From contig RYFE02000006.1 in assembly GCA_004138175.2 (NCBI GenBank), forward strand, positions 62,001 to 126,000: a DNA stretch of 64,000 bases. The letters run 5' to 3'. This DNA comes from Chloroflexales bacterium ZM16-3 (GTDB lineage Bacteria > Chloroflexota > Chloroflexia > Chloroflexales > Chloroflexaceae). A program made the position numbers and the translations under genes. Every line of letters starts with the position of its first letter. Positions within the stretch are counted from its first letter, which is position 1. This document shows, piece by piece, positions 1-10,938 of this stretch. The notes beneath the pieces are model-generated. The model made no database searches, had not been told where the DNA came from, and worked only from the letters and a program-made list of their open reading frames with translations.

Positions 1-271
1 CACTGATCTTCACCCGGTCGCCGAGCTGCATCTCGTCAAGGCGTCGCCAGCTCTCGTCGGGTAGCATCAGGCGGTGGTTGAACGAGCCCTCCAGCTCCAG
101 CCCGCGGCGGGTGCGGATCTTCACCGTCTCGTAGTCTTCGAACTTCGCCCAGTCGTAGATCTGCTGGCGCTCTTCGCCATCGCTCACAGAAGTGTCGATT
201 TTTTTATCGACAACTTCACTTATTGTCAAAAAGCCTCTATGCGTCCATATGCGCTGTTTCGAGGAAAGGCA
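1..271 (-). other. Intein N-terminal splicing (Hint) domain inside spoVR
   Basis: The Cys codon at 271-269 follows Ala280 of the extein. The next 90 codons read as an intein start. Block A is [19 protein letters not shown] (Cys1, then T-x-x-G-x-x-x-I). Block B is [14 protein letters not shown], with the His of the usual T-x-x-H motif at intein residue 66 and Ser in place of the Thr. [13 protein letters not shown] matches the L-x-x-G-D-x-V beta strand that closes the N-terminal splicing region. Codons 1-30 are AT-rich (AAA, ATA, AGA, ACA, AGT) unlike the host gene. The endonuclease region, blocks F/G and the C-extein are outside the window, so a full, mini or split intein are all possible. A non-splicing Hint fusion is less likely, because the insertion sits exactly in a catalytic-type conserved motif. 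Confidence 0.88.
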
Positions 272-1111
272 GGCCCATCCTTCGTTGATGACCTTGGTCA
301 TCCCCTGGGGCGCGAAGTAGTAGGCCTCATCGCGGATGATCTCCAGGACGGTGTGCTGCCAGCGGTCGAGGGGCGCGTAGTTCATCAGGAAGAGCAGGAT
401 GTCGCGCTGGGGGTTCTCGGGGAAGCGGCGCAGCTTGGCCCGCTCGTCCTCGATCTTCTTGCGCTGGGCGGCCATGTACTCGGGCGGGTTGATATAGTCG
501 CGCATATAGCCGCGATCAACCTTGAGGCCCTGGGCCGTCTCTTCCTCGACCTCGGCCGCGCCCGCCGCAGGCAGCTGGGACTGAGCCTCGGGCCGCTTGA
601 TGTAGGGCGAGTGGTAGTCGATCAGGTTCTCCAGCGAGAGGCATGTGTCGATAAAGTCCTCGACGACATCGTAGCCGATGCGGTCGATGATGCGCTGGAT
701 GCGCGTGGCGTGGTTGGCCATCGCGTCGAGCATCTTGCGGTTCGTGTGGGAGAACCACATGTTGTTCTTAAAAAAGTCGACGTGGCCGGTGACGTGGGCC
801 ATCACCATCTTCTGGGTCACGTCCTCGTTACCCTCCAGCAGGTAGGCGTACGACGGGTTGGTGTTAATCACCATCTCGTAGATCGTGGAGCCCTGCCAGA
901 TATGGCCCTTCATCAGCTGGTCAAAGTCCATGCCGAAGCGCCAGTGCGGGTAGCGCGTGGGGAACCCGCCCATCGACGCCGTCTCGTAGAGGGTGCGATA
1001 GTCGAGCACCTCGTAGATGATCGGGAAGAAGTCGAGGCCGTAGGCGCGGGCGTGGGCCTCAATCTGCTCACGGGCGGCCTCCAGGTTCGGCGGGATGCGG
1101 GTATTTTTCAT
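1..1111 (-). CDS. spoVR: SpoVR/YcgB family protein, interrupted by an intein, 3' end outside window
   Basis: The frame is open from ATG at 1111 to the window edge. Residues 1-280 match the SpoVR family: an N-terminal region with HVTGHVDFF (about 106-114) and the conserved KVINEGWA ending at Ala280. SpoVR proteins continue from NEGWA with S/T-[FY]-W-H; here Cys281 opens a Hint/intein sequence instead (listed separately). The start has GGGGAG four bases upstream and lies 12 bases after the preceding membrane-protein gene. It is the fourth gene of the prkA operon; prkA, DUF444 and spoVR homologues form a widely conserved stress triad (yeaG, yeaH, ycgB in enterobacteria). SpoVR was named for spore cortex formation in Bacillus, but its biochemical role is not established. 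The rest of the intein and the C-extein are beyond base 1, so whether the protein is spliced cannot be seen here. Confidence 0.9.
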   Translation of the reverse strand, partial: MKNTRIPPNLEAAREQIEAHARAYGLDFFPIIYEVLDYRTLYETASMGGFPTRYPHWRFGMDFDQLMKGHIWQGSTIYEMVINTNPSYAYLLEGNEDVTQKMVMAHVTGHVDFFKNNMWFSHTNRKMLDAMANHATRIQRIIDRIGYDVVEDFIDTCLSLENLIDYHSPYIKRPEAQSQLPAAGAAEVEEETAQGLKVDRGYMRDYINPPEYMAAQRKKIEDERAKLRRFPENPQRDILLFLMNYAPLDRWQHTVLEIIRDEAYYFAPQGMTKVINEGWACLSSKQRIWTHRGFLTISEVVDKKIDTSVSDGEERQQIYDWAKFEDYETVKIRTRRGLELEGSFNHRLMLPDESWRRLDEMQLGDRVKIS

Positions 1112-1123
1112 GCGGCTCCCCTA

Positions 1124-3373
1124 TCACCACGAGACACGTAGGATGGCTCGAAAGATCAGGCTATGGGCGAAGAGCCCGGCGATCATCAGGGCAGCGAGGG
1201 CGATCTGGCTGCGGCGATCCGTCTCTCTCATGATACCATCGGCCAGAGCCGCCGCAAGAAGAATATGGCTGAAGAGCCAGATCCGCTCGACCTCGCGGTA
1301 GAACAGGCCGGAGAGCAGCATCCCGCCCAGCAGCGCGGCCATCCCGGCCCAGATCGCGTCGGCGGGGCGCGGGCTGCCGGCGACGATCTGGCCGACGCCC
1401 CGCCGCGCGCCGACAAGCAGCCGGTGCAGCGGCCAAGGGCCGAGAAAGCATCCGTAGGCCACGGCGTTCACCGCCAGGAAGAACAGGTAGCTCGACAGGC
1501 CCAGCGGCGAGACGCGCCCGCCGACATCAAGCTTGTTGTTGGCCATGCCCATGAAGAAGGCGGCGAGGCTGTTGTAGCCGCTAAGCAGCCAGACCGCGCC
1601 GAGGGACAGCATCACGGTGCCGGCCACGGCGGCGGCCAGACCTAGCCAGCGCAGCAGGTCGGCCCGGCCGACCGGGCCAGCGCGCAGCCGCCAGAGCGCC
1701 AGGGCTAGGGCCACCAGCCCCAGCATGAGCGTGGTGAAGCTGAGCAGCAGGCCGAGGGCGATGAATAGGCCGGCGAGAAGAGCGAAGAGGCCCTCACCCC
1801 CCCGGCCCCCCTCTCCCGCTGCGGCGGGAGAGGGGGGAGTTGACTCCCCTCTCCCCTTGTGGGAGAGGGGCTGGGGGTGAGGGGGCACAAACGTCGCGTA
1901 CAGCGCCCAGGTGGCCCCGGCCAGAACTGTGGCCAGCAGGGCGTCCATCGAGGTGGCGGCGTAGATCATGGAGGCAGGCAGCAGGGCGTAGATCGCGGCC
2001 GCCAGCACCCCGGCGGGCCAGCCGCTCAGGCGGCGGGCCAGCAGGTAGGTCGGCCAGACGCCCAGGGCGGACAGGGCGATCACCGCCCAGGTGGCGGGCT
2101 GCGGCCCGGCCCCCAGGGTGCGCTCGACGGCCCAGAGGAACAGCGTGTTGCCCGGCGGGTGGGTCTTATTGTGCAGCACCAGGTCGGGCATGGCCGCCAC
2201 GTAGCCGCGCAGGAAGCCCAGCGGGTCGCCGCCGACGCGGGGCACATCGCGGATGTAGTCGCCCTCCTGGAGCGCGAAGGTCTGGAAGAGCGAGTCCCAG
2301 CCGCGAATGGACGTCTTGAGGGTCACGGGCAGGGCGGCGGCGGCCAGCCAGCTCGCGCCGATGACCAGGGCGGCAGGCGGCGGGGTGTCCCGGCGCAGCC
2401 AGGCGACGACGGCGGCGGCGAAGATCGCGAACAGGCCGACGGGCAGGGCGGCGGCCCACGAGATTGCGGTGCCTGCGCGAGCCATCAGCGGGAAGGGCCA
2501 GAAGTAGCCGGGCAGGTTCGCCAGCGCATTCCAGCCGATGCCGAGCAGGGCTGCGGCCAGGGCCACGCCGAGCAACTCGCCCTGCCAGGCGCTCAGGCGC
2601 GGCGCGGCGGACTGGTAGGCGATGAGCGCCCCAAGGGTGAGGGCCAGGGATACGGCGGCGAAGGCGCTCCAGAAGGGCAAGTTGGGGGCCACGCGCATAG
2701 TGCCGCCGAGCAGCCCCGCGCCGACCAGGGCCAGCGGCACGAGCGCGAGCAGAAAGCCCAGCAGCCTCGGCAGGTCGATCCGGCGCAGCAGCCAGTAGCC
2801 GCCGACGGCGAGCCAGAGGTTCACCGCCAGCTGGCCGTAGGGCGGCGCGGCCGGGCCGATCTTCCAGAGCTCAGCCGAGCGCAGGCCGACCCCGACCACC
2901 CGGCCCTGGCCGGGGTCAACCGTCGCGCTGATCAGCGTGAGGCAGACCGGGCCGGGCTGGGGGCCGGGCGGCGTGAGCAGACGGTAGCGGCGGCTCTCTG
3001 GCGCGATCTGGAGCGGCACCGTCAGATCGGCCATGCGCAGGTTAGCCCGGTCGATCCCGGCTACCTCGCTACCGAGAAGATCGAGCTGGAGGATGCCGAC
3101 CGGGCGAGTGGCCCCGGCCGCCGGCAGGCAGACCGTGCCCTCGCCCTTTGTCCAGCGGTAGGGGGCCGGTGTGTCGGCCGCCTCAAGCGACTGAAAGCCG
3201 GAGAAGAGGCCGAGGATGCGGTCGTCGGCGCGCACCTGGGTGTGGTAGGCACCGCCGTAGTAGGCCAGGGTGAGGGCCAGGGCCAGCAGGCCGAGCAGCA
3301 GCGGCGGGGCGACGGCCCAGGGCGTGCGCGCGACCGAGCGGGTTTGGATGGCGGCGAGGGGCAGGCTGCTCAC
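1124..3373 (-). CDS. Large multi-pass membrane protein, GT39/ArnT-like glycosyltransferase fold
   Basis: 749 residues with one N-terminal membrane segment (about 20-45), a roughly 150-residue extracytoplasmic beta-type domain, then about ten further membrane helices. The motif [12 protein letters not shown] (about residues 400-412) is typical of dolichyl-phosphate-mannosyltransferase-like proteins of Chloroflexota; donor and acceptor are unknown. It starts with GTG overlapping the DUF444 stop (GTGA), so it is translationally coupled within the prkA operon, an unusual partner for that set. Residues about 496-529 ([11 protein letters not shown] followed by a Gly/Pro-rich run) are encoded by a dispersed hairpin repeat read in frame. 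The N-terminal pattern F-x-x-F...YRWT...G is shared with the protein at 47674-49728, so the two are probably paralogues. Confidence 0.72.
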   Translation of the reverse strand: MSSLPLAAIQTRSVARTPWAVAPPLLLGLLALALTLAYYGGAYHTQVRADDRILGLFSGFQSLEAADTPAPYRWTKGEGTVCLPAAGATRPVGILQLDLLGSEVAGIDRANLRMADLTVPLQIAPESRRYRLLTPPGPQPGPVCLTLISATVDPGQGRVVGVGLRSAELWKIGPAAPPYGQLAVNLWLAVGGYWLLRRIDLPRLLGFLLALVPLALVGAGLLGGTMRVAPNLPFWSAFAAVSLALTLGALIAYQSAAPRLSAWQGELLGVALAAALLGIGWNALANLPGYFWPFPLMARAGTAISWAAALPVGLFAIFAAAVVAWLRRDTPPPAALVIGASWLAAAALPVTLKTSIRGWDSLFQTFALQEGDYIRDVPRVGGDPLGFLRGYVAAMPDLVLHNKTHPPGNTLFLWAVERTLGAGPQPATWAVIALSALGVWPTYLLARRLSGWPAGVLAAAIYALLPASMIYAATSMDALLATVLAGATWALYATFVPPHPQPLSHKGRGESTPPSPAAAGEGGRGGEGLFALLAGLFIALGLLLSFTTLMLGLVALALALWRLRAGPVGRADLLRWLGLAAAVAGTVMLSLGAVWLLSGYNSLAAFFMGMANNKLDVGGRVSPLGLSSYLFFLAVNAVAYGCFLGPWPLHRLLVGARRGVGQIVAGSPRPADAIWAGMAALLGGMLLSGLFYREVERIWLFSHILLAAALADGIMRETDRRSQIALAALMIAGLFAHSLIFRAILRVSW
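1786..1886. repeat. Palindromic dispersed repeat inserted in frame in a coding sequence
   Basis: Paired C-rich and G-rich blocks (CCCTCACCCCC ... GGGGGTGAGGG) surround two smaller inverted pairs based on CTCTCCC and GGGAGAG. The same repeat family occurs non-coding at 30104-30150 and 30252-30296. Here it has no stop codon in the gene frame and adds about 33 residues to the membrane protein. Confidence 0.75.
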
Positions 3374-4482
3374 TTCCCCTTGCCCAGGAAATCCTTGATC
3401 GTGTCGTAGACATCATCACGATCAGTGATCTCGCTGACCACGATCCGCTCGTCGCCGCCGAGGTACTCCTCGATATCGTGGGCGAAGCGGCCTGACCCGT
3501 AGAGCGAGCGCACCTGCCCGTAGCAGAACTGGTTCACCTTGGGCAGCAGCTCTTTCTTGAGCAGCTCAACGCACTCGCGGGTATCGCCACCGCCCCAGTT
3601 ATCGCCATCAGAAAAGTGGAAGGGATAGATATTCCACTCGTCGGAGGGGTAGCGCTCATCGATCAGGCGGTTGCAGAGCTTGTAGGCCGAGGAGATCTTC
3701 GTGCCGCCGCCCTCGCGGATATGGTAGAAGGTCTCCTGGTCAACCTCCTTCGCCGCCGCGTCGTGGACGACGTAGCGGATCTCGATCTCCTTATACTGCG
3801 AGCGCAGCCAGGTCTCGATCCAGAAGGCGGTGATGCGGACAAGCTCCTTCTGCTCGGTGCCCATCGAGCCGGAGACATCCATCATATAGATGATCACGGC
3901 ATTGCTCTCGGGGAGCATCGTCTCCTTCCAGGAGCGGTAGCGCATATCATCGCGGATAGGCACGATGATCGGGTCGTCGCTATCGTACTCGCCGGAGGAG
4001 ATCTGGCGGCGCAGGGCCTCGCGGTAGGTGCGCTTAAAGTGGCGCAGCGAGTTGGGGCCGGTGCGGCGGATGCCGCTGTACTTGTCCTTCTCGCTGACCA
4101 GGTTCTTGCGGCCCTTGGGCTGGATGTTGGGCAGCTGGAGCTCCTCGCCGAGGATGGCGGCCAGCTCATCGAGGGTGATGTCCACCTCCAGGGCGTGCTG
4201 GCCGGGCTCAGAGCCGGCCTGGCCCTGGCCGGGCTGCTGTCCGTCGCCCTGGCCCACCGGGTCGCCCACATCGCCATCGCCCTGGCCCACGCCGCCGCCC
4301 TGCTTAGCGCCGTAGCGGAACTGGGGCAGGTCGATCGTGGGCACGGGGACGCTGACGAAGCGCTTCCCCTGGCGACCAATCATCTCGCCGTGGGACATAT
4401 ACTTGCGCAGATCTTTCTTAATCTTGCCGCGGACGATCTGCTTGAATCGGTTCAGATCGCGGTCGACACGTTTCATTGACAT
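3370..4482 (-). CDS. DUF444 (YeaH) family protein with von Willebrand A-like fold
   Basis: 370 residues. A MIDAS-type motif DVSGSMG is at about 202-208, as in YeaH/UPF0229 proteins (around 420 residues in enterobacteria, so this one is slightly short). Residues 60-95 form a Gly/Gln-rich low-complexity linker. Cytoplasmic; the family partners with the PrkA kinase in stress and starvation responses, although its molecular activity is not established. A strong purine-rich ribosome binding site (AGGGGGAGGGG) lies about ten bases before ATG 4482; an in-frame ATG at 4476 is an alternative. The next gene overlaps its stop by four bases. Confidence 0.9.
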   Translation of the reverse strand: MSMKRVDRDLNRFKQIVRGKIKKDLRKYMSHGEMIGRQGKRFVSVPVPTIDLPQFRYGAKQGGGVGQGDGDVGDPVGQGDGQQPGQGQAGSEPGQHALEVDITLDELAAILGEELQLPNIQPKGRKNLVSEKDKYSGIRRTGPNSLRHFKRTYREALRRQISSGEYDSDDPIIVPIRDDMRYRSWKETMLPESNAVIIYMMDVSGSMGTEQKELVRITAFWIETWLRSQYKEIEIRYVVHDAAAKEVDQETFYHIREGGGTKISSAYKLCNRLIDERYPSDEWNIYPFHFSDGDNWGGGDTRECVELLKKELLPKVNQFCYGQVRSLYGSGRFAHDIEEYLGGDERIVVSEITDRDDVYDTIKDFLGKGK

Positions 4483-4499
4483 ACTTGAGTGCCCCTCCC

Positions 4500-4632
4500 C
4501 CTAAAGGCTCGTGCGCGCTCGCCTCCGGCGGGGGTTTGGGGGTGGCTTCGCCACCCCCGTAGATATTTTTGGTGATGCTTGGCGGCTTCGCCGCCAAGCA
4601 TCACCAAAAAGCCAGGTCTGGGGCGCAGCCCC
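4500..4632 (-). repeat. Three-hairpin intercistronic element, copy 1 (prkA to DUF444)
   Basis: Read on the minus strand it starts a few bases after the prkA stop. It contains TCTGGGGCTGCGCCCCAG, a long stem with arms TTTTTGGTGATGCTTGGCGG and its complement around a GCGAAGC loop, then GGGGGTGGCGAAGCCACCCCC split across a short loop, and ends CCGGAGG. The copy at 36936-37050 has the same order, loops and linkers (AAAAATATC) but a different middle stem that is still fully paired. Confidence 0.85.
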
Positions 4633-4638
4633 AGATGT

Positions 4639-6723
<2,085 letters not shown>

Positions 6724-7122
6724 GTAGTATCCTCCTGCTGAGGGTGCCGTCTATGCGCGAAGCATTGTGCGCATAGGAGAAGGTAGACCGCCGCGCTAGG
6801 CGCGCCCGAGGTCTGAGGGGGGGGGACATGTGGACGGTGAGCGAGCGGTGTTGCTAACGTGCAGGTGTGTGATCTCGGTGCTGGATGTATGGCGATCCGG
6901 TTGATACCCGAATGCGAGCGCGAGCGCGATTAAGCGACTACAGCGCGCCATACGTATACAGCTTAGATCTCAGGGAGTCTGTATGAGGAGTACCTGGAAG
7001 ATACAGGCACAAGTATTATAGCAACTGCTCTAGGGTGCGTCAAGGATTTTATGTCGTGTAGTGGCGTACATTTGTACGTATTTTATGCGATGCCAGGAAT
7101 GCTGAGGCCATGCGATTCGGGC
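6724..7122. promoter_or_regulatory. 399-base spacer: leader of the prkA operon
   Basis: No gene is seen. It contains the prkA promoter (7015-7043), a run of nine G (6817-6825) and an inverted repeat CTATGCGC/GCGCATAG (6751-6758 and 6769-6776) that would fold about 28 bases upstream of the prkA start in the transcript. The function of the long leader is unknown. Confidence 0.6.
7015..7043 (-). promoter_or_regulatory. Sigma-70 promoter of the prkA operon
   Basis: On the minus strand: TTGACG (7043-7038), 17-base spacer, TATAAT (7020-7015). Predicted start near 7008. It lies between the end of the upstream glycosyltransferase gene and prkA, both on the minus strand. Confidence 0.8.
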
Positions 7123-8208
7123 CTACCTGACAGAATCGGCGACAGCAGCAAGGAAGATCGAAGCGACGTTATCCCAGTCGTACTGCTCGACGTGGCGCTG
7201 ACCAAAGGCACCGTAGGCGGCGCGCAGGTCGGGGCGCTCAAGCAGCTCGGCGAGGGCGTCTGCGAGGGCGGGGACATCGCCGGGGGGCACGAGGGTGCCA
7301 GCGCTGCGGTGGGGCACCACCTCGGGGATGGCTGCGGCGCTGGTGGCGACAATCGGCAAGCCGGCCGCCATCGCCTCCAGGAAGACGATGCCGAAGCCCT
7401 CCTGAACGCTGGGCAGGCAGAAGATCGCGCTGCGCCGGTACCAGTCGACAACCTCATCGTCGCTGGGGAGGCCGCCGAGGAAGCGGGCATCAGGGCCGAG
7501 GCCAAGCTGGGCGGCGAGGGCGCGCAGAGGCTGGTGCTCGGGGCCATCGCCGATGATCGCCAGGCGAGCGGCGGGGAATCGCGGGCGCAGGAGGGCGAAG
7601 GCGCGCAGCAGGTCGGCGATATGCTTGCGCGGGTACTGGCGGGCCACGCAGAGGATTGTCTGTGCGTCGCGCGCGGGGCCGCCGGGGGCATCCAGACGAG
7701 CGCGCCAGCGGGGCAGGTCGATGCCCTCGGGCACAAGGCGAACCTTCGCGGCGGCCACGCCGTAGTGCTGGCCGATCTTCTGGCGGCAGTAGTCGCTGGT
7801 GGTGAGCACAAGCGGCGCACGGCAGGCATTGATCCGTTCCATGCGCGAGAGCGACCAGAGCAGCAGGCGCACGGCCCCGCGCTCGTGCCGCAACTCCTCG
7901 GCGATCACGCCCTTGACGCTACAGACGTAGGGCGCCGGGGCTCGGGCGGCGACGCAAAACCCGTCAATATCAAATCCGACGATCAGATCATAGTCAAGAC
8001 ATCGGAGCAGCGCCGGGATCTGCACGTTAAAGAACATGCGACGCGCCGTGATCGCTGCGGGCCAGGCGACGGGCGGGCCGATGCGGGCAACATGGTGTCC
8101 ACGGGCGACAAGAGCACGACCGAGGCCGCCGATCGCCGCAGCCGTGCCGCTCCCATCCACCGTCTGCCTAAGCCAAGAGTCAAGAAAGGCAATCCTTAGG
8201 GAGCGCAC
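7123..8208 (-). CDS. GT4-type glycosyltransferase
   Basis: About 361 residues from a GTG at 8208, chosen because GGAGGGG lies five bases upstream; an ATG at 8232 is in frame but has no such site. GT-B fold: a Rossmann-like N-terminal half (RIAFLDSWLRQTVDGSG) and the retaining GT4 E-x7-E signature EGFGIVFLEAMAAGLPIV in the C-terminal half, preceded by VARQYPRKHI. It probably transfers a sugar from a nucleotide donor at the cytoplasmic membrane face; the acceptor is unknown. No neighbouring pathway genes refine this. Confidence 0.85.
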   Translation of the reverse strand: MRSLRIAFLDSWLRQTVDGSGTAAAIGGLGRALVARGHHVARIGPPVAWPAAITARRMFFNVQIPALLRCLDYDLIVGFDIDGFCVAARAPAPYVCSVKGVIAEELRHERGAVRLLLWSLSRMERINACRAPLVLTTSDYCRQKIGQHYGVAAAKVRLVPEGIDLPRWRARLDAPGGPARDAQTILCVARQYPRKHIADLLRAFALLRPRFPAARLAIIGDGPEHQPLRALAAQLGLGPDARFLGGLPSDDEVVDWYRRSAIFCLPSVQEGFGIVFLEAMAAGLPIVATSAAAIPEVVPHRSAGTLVPPGDVPALADALAELLERPDLRAAYGAFGQRHVEQYDWDNVASIFLAAVADSVR

Positions 8209-8540
8209 GGCTACCCCTCCGCTACAAGGCATGTATTCTATGCTAAAGTATAGTCGGTTCCAGATAACACGTACATCGGCAGAGGCAAAGAGTCAGAGCG
8301 CGGGAGCCGGGGACGGCATCCGCATAGAGGCCACTGCTGCCGGTTGACGTTTTTACAGCAAGGGTTCTATTACGAGCCGTATCAATACTGTACGACAACG
8401 TCCTTCCCTTTCCAAGCAGTAGTGAGTGAGAGCCTAAGACGTGATATTGCGCAATATCTCACGATTCCCCAAAGAGCGCGTAACTTTTGTCTATAGCTCG
8501 TCGTTTCTTGTCTGAAGCGTCCTGAGTAGGGGAACTGGCA
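8209..8540. promoter_or_regulatory. Divergent spacer with a perfect palindrome upstream of the sigma gene
   Basis: This 332-base gap holds the 16-base perfect palindrome GATATTGCGCAATATC (8443-8458) about 80 bases upstream of the ECF sigma gene. It is a candidate operator. I see no good -35/-10 pair for either flanking gene. Confidence 0.45.
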
Positions 8541-9128
8541 GTGGCTACTACCTCGAAGGACGATCTCAGTGAGGTGATCAAGCGAGCACAGCAGGGCGAT
8601 CAACGCGCCTTTGATGTGATCTATGATCGTTTCGCTGACCCGCTCTTTCGCTATATCTATGCCCGATGTGGCAACGCCTCAACAGCCGAAGATCTTGTCG
8701 GCGACCTATGGGTGCGCGTCATCGAGCGACTGGAGGGCTTTTGCCTGCCGCCCAGCGGCGGAGAGCAGGCATTTGCCGCCTGGCTCTATCGGATCGCCCA
8801 CAACCTGGTGATCGATAGCTTCCGGCGCAAAGATTCGGGGAATGTCCCACTCGACCCTGACGTCTCGGATCGCGATCCATCTCCCGATGAGCACGCGATC
8901 AGCAGAGACGAGCAGCGCGAGCTACAAGCGGCAATCGAACAGCTCACCCCCGATCAGCGCGAGGTTGTGCTCATGCGCTTCATTGAGGAGCGCAGTAACG
9001 CCGAGGTCGCTGCCCTGACCGGGCGCAGCGAGGGCGCGGTGAAGGTGATGCAGCACAGGGCGCTAGGCGCGCTGGCCCGCCTGCTTGGCGGCAGCCGGGG
9101 GAAGCGGCCCCAGCAGCATCATGATTAG
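8541..9128 (+). CDS. ECF-type RNA polymerase sigma factor
   Basis: 195 residues from GTG 8541. Region 2 is YDRFADPLFRYIYARCGN followed by AEDLVGDLWVRVIERL; region 4 is LTPDQREVVLMRFIEERSN with the HTH AEVAALTGRSEGAVKVMQHR. There is no region 3, which is the extracytoplasmic-function class. The following gene encodes a DUF5667 membrane protein, a common partner of such sigma factors in Chloroflexota and Actinobacteria, so the pair probably forms a signalling unit. The opposite-strand frames here are shadows. Confidence 0.92.
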   Translation: MATTSKDDLSEVIKRAQQGDQRAFDVIYDRFADPLFRYIYARCGNASTAEDLVGDLWVRVIERLEGFCLPPSGGEQAFAAWLYRIAHNLVIDSFRRKDSGNVPLDPDVSDRDPSPDEHAISRDEQRELQAAIEQLTPDQREVVLMRFIEERSNAEVAALTGRSEGAVKVMQHRALGALARLLGGSRGKRPQQHHD

Positions 9129-9137
9129 TACAGCTTT

Positions 9138-9172
9138 CCGGAAGTTCGCACGGATTGTTCCTGAACTTCCGG
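9138..9172. promoter_or_regulatory. Inverted repeat between sigma factor and DUF5667 gene
   Basis: CCGGAAGTTC (9138-9147) and GAACTTCCGG (9163-9172) form a ten-base perfect stem with a 15-base loop, ten bases after the sigma stop codon. It could be an operator or a weak terminator; there is no T run. Confidence 0.5.
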
Positions 9173-9244
9173 GAAACTCAACTACGCACCTCCTGCTTCT
9201 AATGTACATATTCCTATAGCCCGCTATGCGTTGAGCGATCACCC

Positions 9245-10741
9245 ATGACTGACCCGCACTACACCCTTGAGGAAGCCCTAGACAGATGCCTGATCCGCAT
9301 AAGCGCAGGCGATTCTGTCGAGGCATGCCTGCGCGAGTTCCCCGAGCACGCCAGCGATCTCGAACTGCTGCTCGACACAGCCGTAGAGCTACGTAGATGG
9401 CAGCCCCCCGAGATGTCTGCACCGGCGAGGGCGGCGACGCGCAAGCGAGCCAAGGCCGCATTTCAGCAGAACCGCCGCCGCCGCCAACCGGCGTGGGGAT
9501 GGGGCGGATGGGCGATGCGCATGGGGGCCGCCGCGATGTTGGTGGCCGCGCTCCTCAGCAGCGGAGTCGCCTTTGCGAGCACGAGCCTGCCCGGCACGCC
9601 GCTCTATCCGCTCAAGCGGTTTGGCGAGGATGCTCGGCTCACCTTTACGTTCGATAGCGAAGGCCGGGTGGATCAGAACCTGGCGATCACCCAGCACCGA
9701 GTCGATGAGATTATTGCGTTAGCGCGCAGAGATCGCGAGATCGATCCTGAGCTGATCGTCGATCTGGAATCGAGCTACCACGCTGCCGCCAATGAGATCG
9801 CACATGCCGCCCCAGACGAGCAAGACGAGCTGCTGATGCGCTATAGCGCCCAGATCGCCACCCAGCATGATCAGCTCGAAACGTTCCGCACCGCAGGGAT
9901 TCCTGACACAAATGAGATGATCGCCCACGCAGATGAGCTTATATCCAGGCTGAATTCGACTCCGACCCCGACCCCAACTGCTTCCCCCGAGCCGACCATG
10001 CCAGCCGTAAAGGATACGGAGCGTCCTACTGTGACGGCACCTGCTGCGACTGCGACAGAGCGCCCGCAGTCCTTGTTGATACCGACCAGCGCGCCGACCA
10101 GCGCGCCGACTAGCGCGCCGACTAGCGCGCCGACCAGCGCGCCGACCAGCGCGCCGACCAGCGCGCCGACCAGCGCGCCGACGGCAGTATTCCGACCACG
10201 CCCAACGGAGCCGCCCACGGCCGAGCCGCCCACGGCCGAGCCGCCCACGGCCGAGCCGCCCACGGCCGAGCCGCCTACGGCCGAGCCGCCCACGGCCGAG
10301 CCGCCCACGGCCGAGCCGACTGAAACAGACGATGGCGGGCCGCACGGATCATTTAGCTCGCCAACCCCCAATCCGAATGCCACACCGACATCCAAGCCGA
10401 GGGATGACACTCCACCGAGCCGCGACCCGGTCAATCCGCCGTCTGCCACGCCGGGAGTGCCACCGAGAGAGACAGAGACACCAGAGGGCGAACCGACAAA
10501 GGCACCAGAGTCAACTGAGACGCCCCGGCCCATGCCGACTGATGACCATCACCACGATGAGACAAAGACGCCCGAGCCTAAAGAGACTTCCACGTCGAAG
10601 CCGACAGAGGAGCCCGAGCCGACAAAGGAGCCTGAGCCGACAAAGGTTCCAAAGCCGACAAAGGAGCCTGAGCCGACAAAGGTTCCAAAGCCGACAAAGG
10701 AGCCCGAGACCCCGGAGCCGACAGAGAAACCGCATTCATAG
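9245..10741 (+). CDS. DUF5667 membrane protein with long Pro/Thr repeat tail, putative sigma-factor regulator
   Basis: 498 residues. Residues 1-75 are cytoplasmic, with ASDLELLLDTAVELRR resembling the anti-sigma-like start of such proteins. One membrane segment lies at about 91-112. The DUF5667 hallmark LPGTPLYPLKRFGEDARL is at about 115-132, followed by a helical region to about 235. The outer tail is repetitive: about eight APTS units, seven PPTAE units, and PTKEPE/PTKVPK units near the C-terminus. The tail resembles a cell-wall-spanning or glycosylated stalk. Coupled to the preceding ECF sigma gene, it may sense the envelope. It lacks a recognisable zinc-type anti-sigma motif, so the regulatory role is inferred. 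Confidence 0.8.
   Translation: MTDPHYTLEEALDRCLIRISAGDSVEACLREFPEHASDLELLLDTAVELRRWQPPEMSAPARAATRKRAKAAFQQNRRRRQPAWGWGGWAMRMGAAAMLVAALLSSGVAFASTSLPGTPLYPLKRFGEDARLTFTFDSEGRVDQNLAITQHRVDEIIALARRDREIDPELIVDLESSYHAAANEIAHAAPDEQDELLMRYSAQIATQHDQLETFRTAGIPDTNEMIAHADELISRLNSTPTPTPTASPEPTMPAVKDTERPTVTAPAATATERPQSLLIPTSAPTSAPTSAPTSAPTSAPTSAPTSAPTSAPTAVFRPRPTEPPTAEPPTAEPPTAEPPTAEPPTAEPPTAEPPTAEPTETDDGGPHGSFSSPTPNPNATPTSKPRDDTPPSRDPVNPPSATPGVPPRETETPEGEPTKAPESTETPRPMPTDDHHHDETKTPEPKETSTSKPTEEPEPTKEPEPTKVPKPTKEPEPTKVPKPTKEPETPEPTEKPHS
10081..10182 (+). repeat. 12-base coding tandem repeat (APTS units)
   Basis: About eight copies of a unit close to GACCAGCGCGCC, with only C/T differences in some units. 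The near identity suggests recent slippage or unequal exchange. Confidence 0.9.
10207..10320 (+). repeat. 15-base coding tandem repeat (PPTAE units)
   Basis: Seven copies of GAGCCGCCCACGGCC in tandem, one with a single change (CCTACG), encoding E-P-P-T-A. Confidence 0.9.
10605..10727 (+). repeat. 18-base coding repeat (PTKEPE/PTKVPK units)
   Basis: Alternating units GAGCCGACAAAGGAGCCT and CCGACAAAGGTTCCAAAG repeat up to the C-terminal end of the DUF5667 protein. Confidence 0.8.
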
Positions 10742-10938
10742 CGGAGCGATCTCAGGCCGTAACTATTTGCCAGCCGCCCCGTTTGTACAGTAGCTGGATC
10801 ATGAACGAGATGCGCACAAGCGCACAGCTCACACCAGCCGGAGCATCCGCCGCCGTATCTCCCCCGCATGCAGATACAGCGGGCTGCGTTAGCACGCAGC
10901 GCTCAGTAGGGTTTAGCCCGATAAGCGTTCTCGCCTCT

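Noticed and set aside
74-1141. 355-codon plus-strand frame at the window start
   Set aside because: Antisense to spoVR, whose frame has convincing family and intein motifs.
1859-3409. 516-codon plus-strand open frame opposite the membrane protein
   Set aside because: Low-complexity Gly/Arg/Gln product, antisense to a gene with clear membrane segments and start overlap.
10081-10320. CRISPR-like regular repeats
   Set aside because: Contiguous short coding repeats without spacers; they encode the DUF5667 tail.
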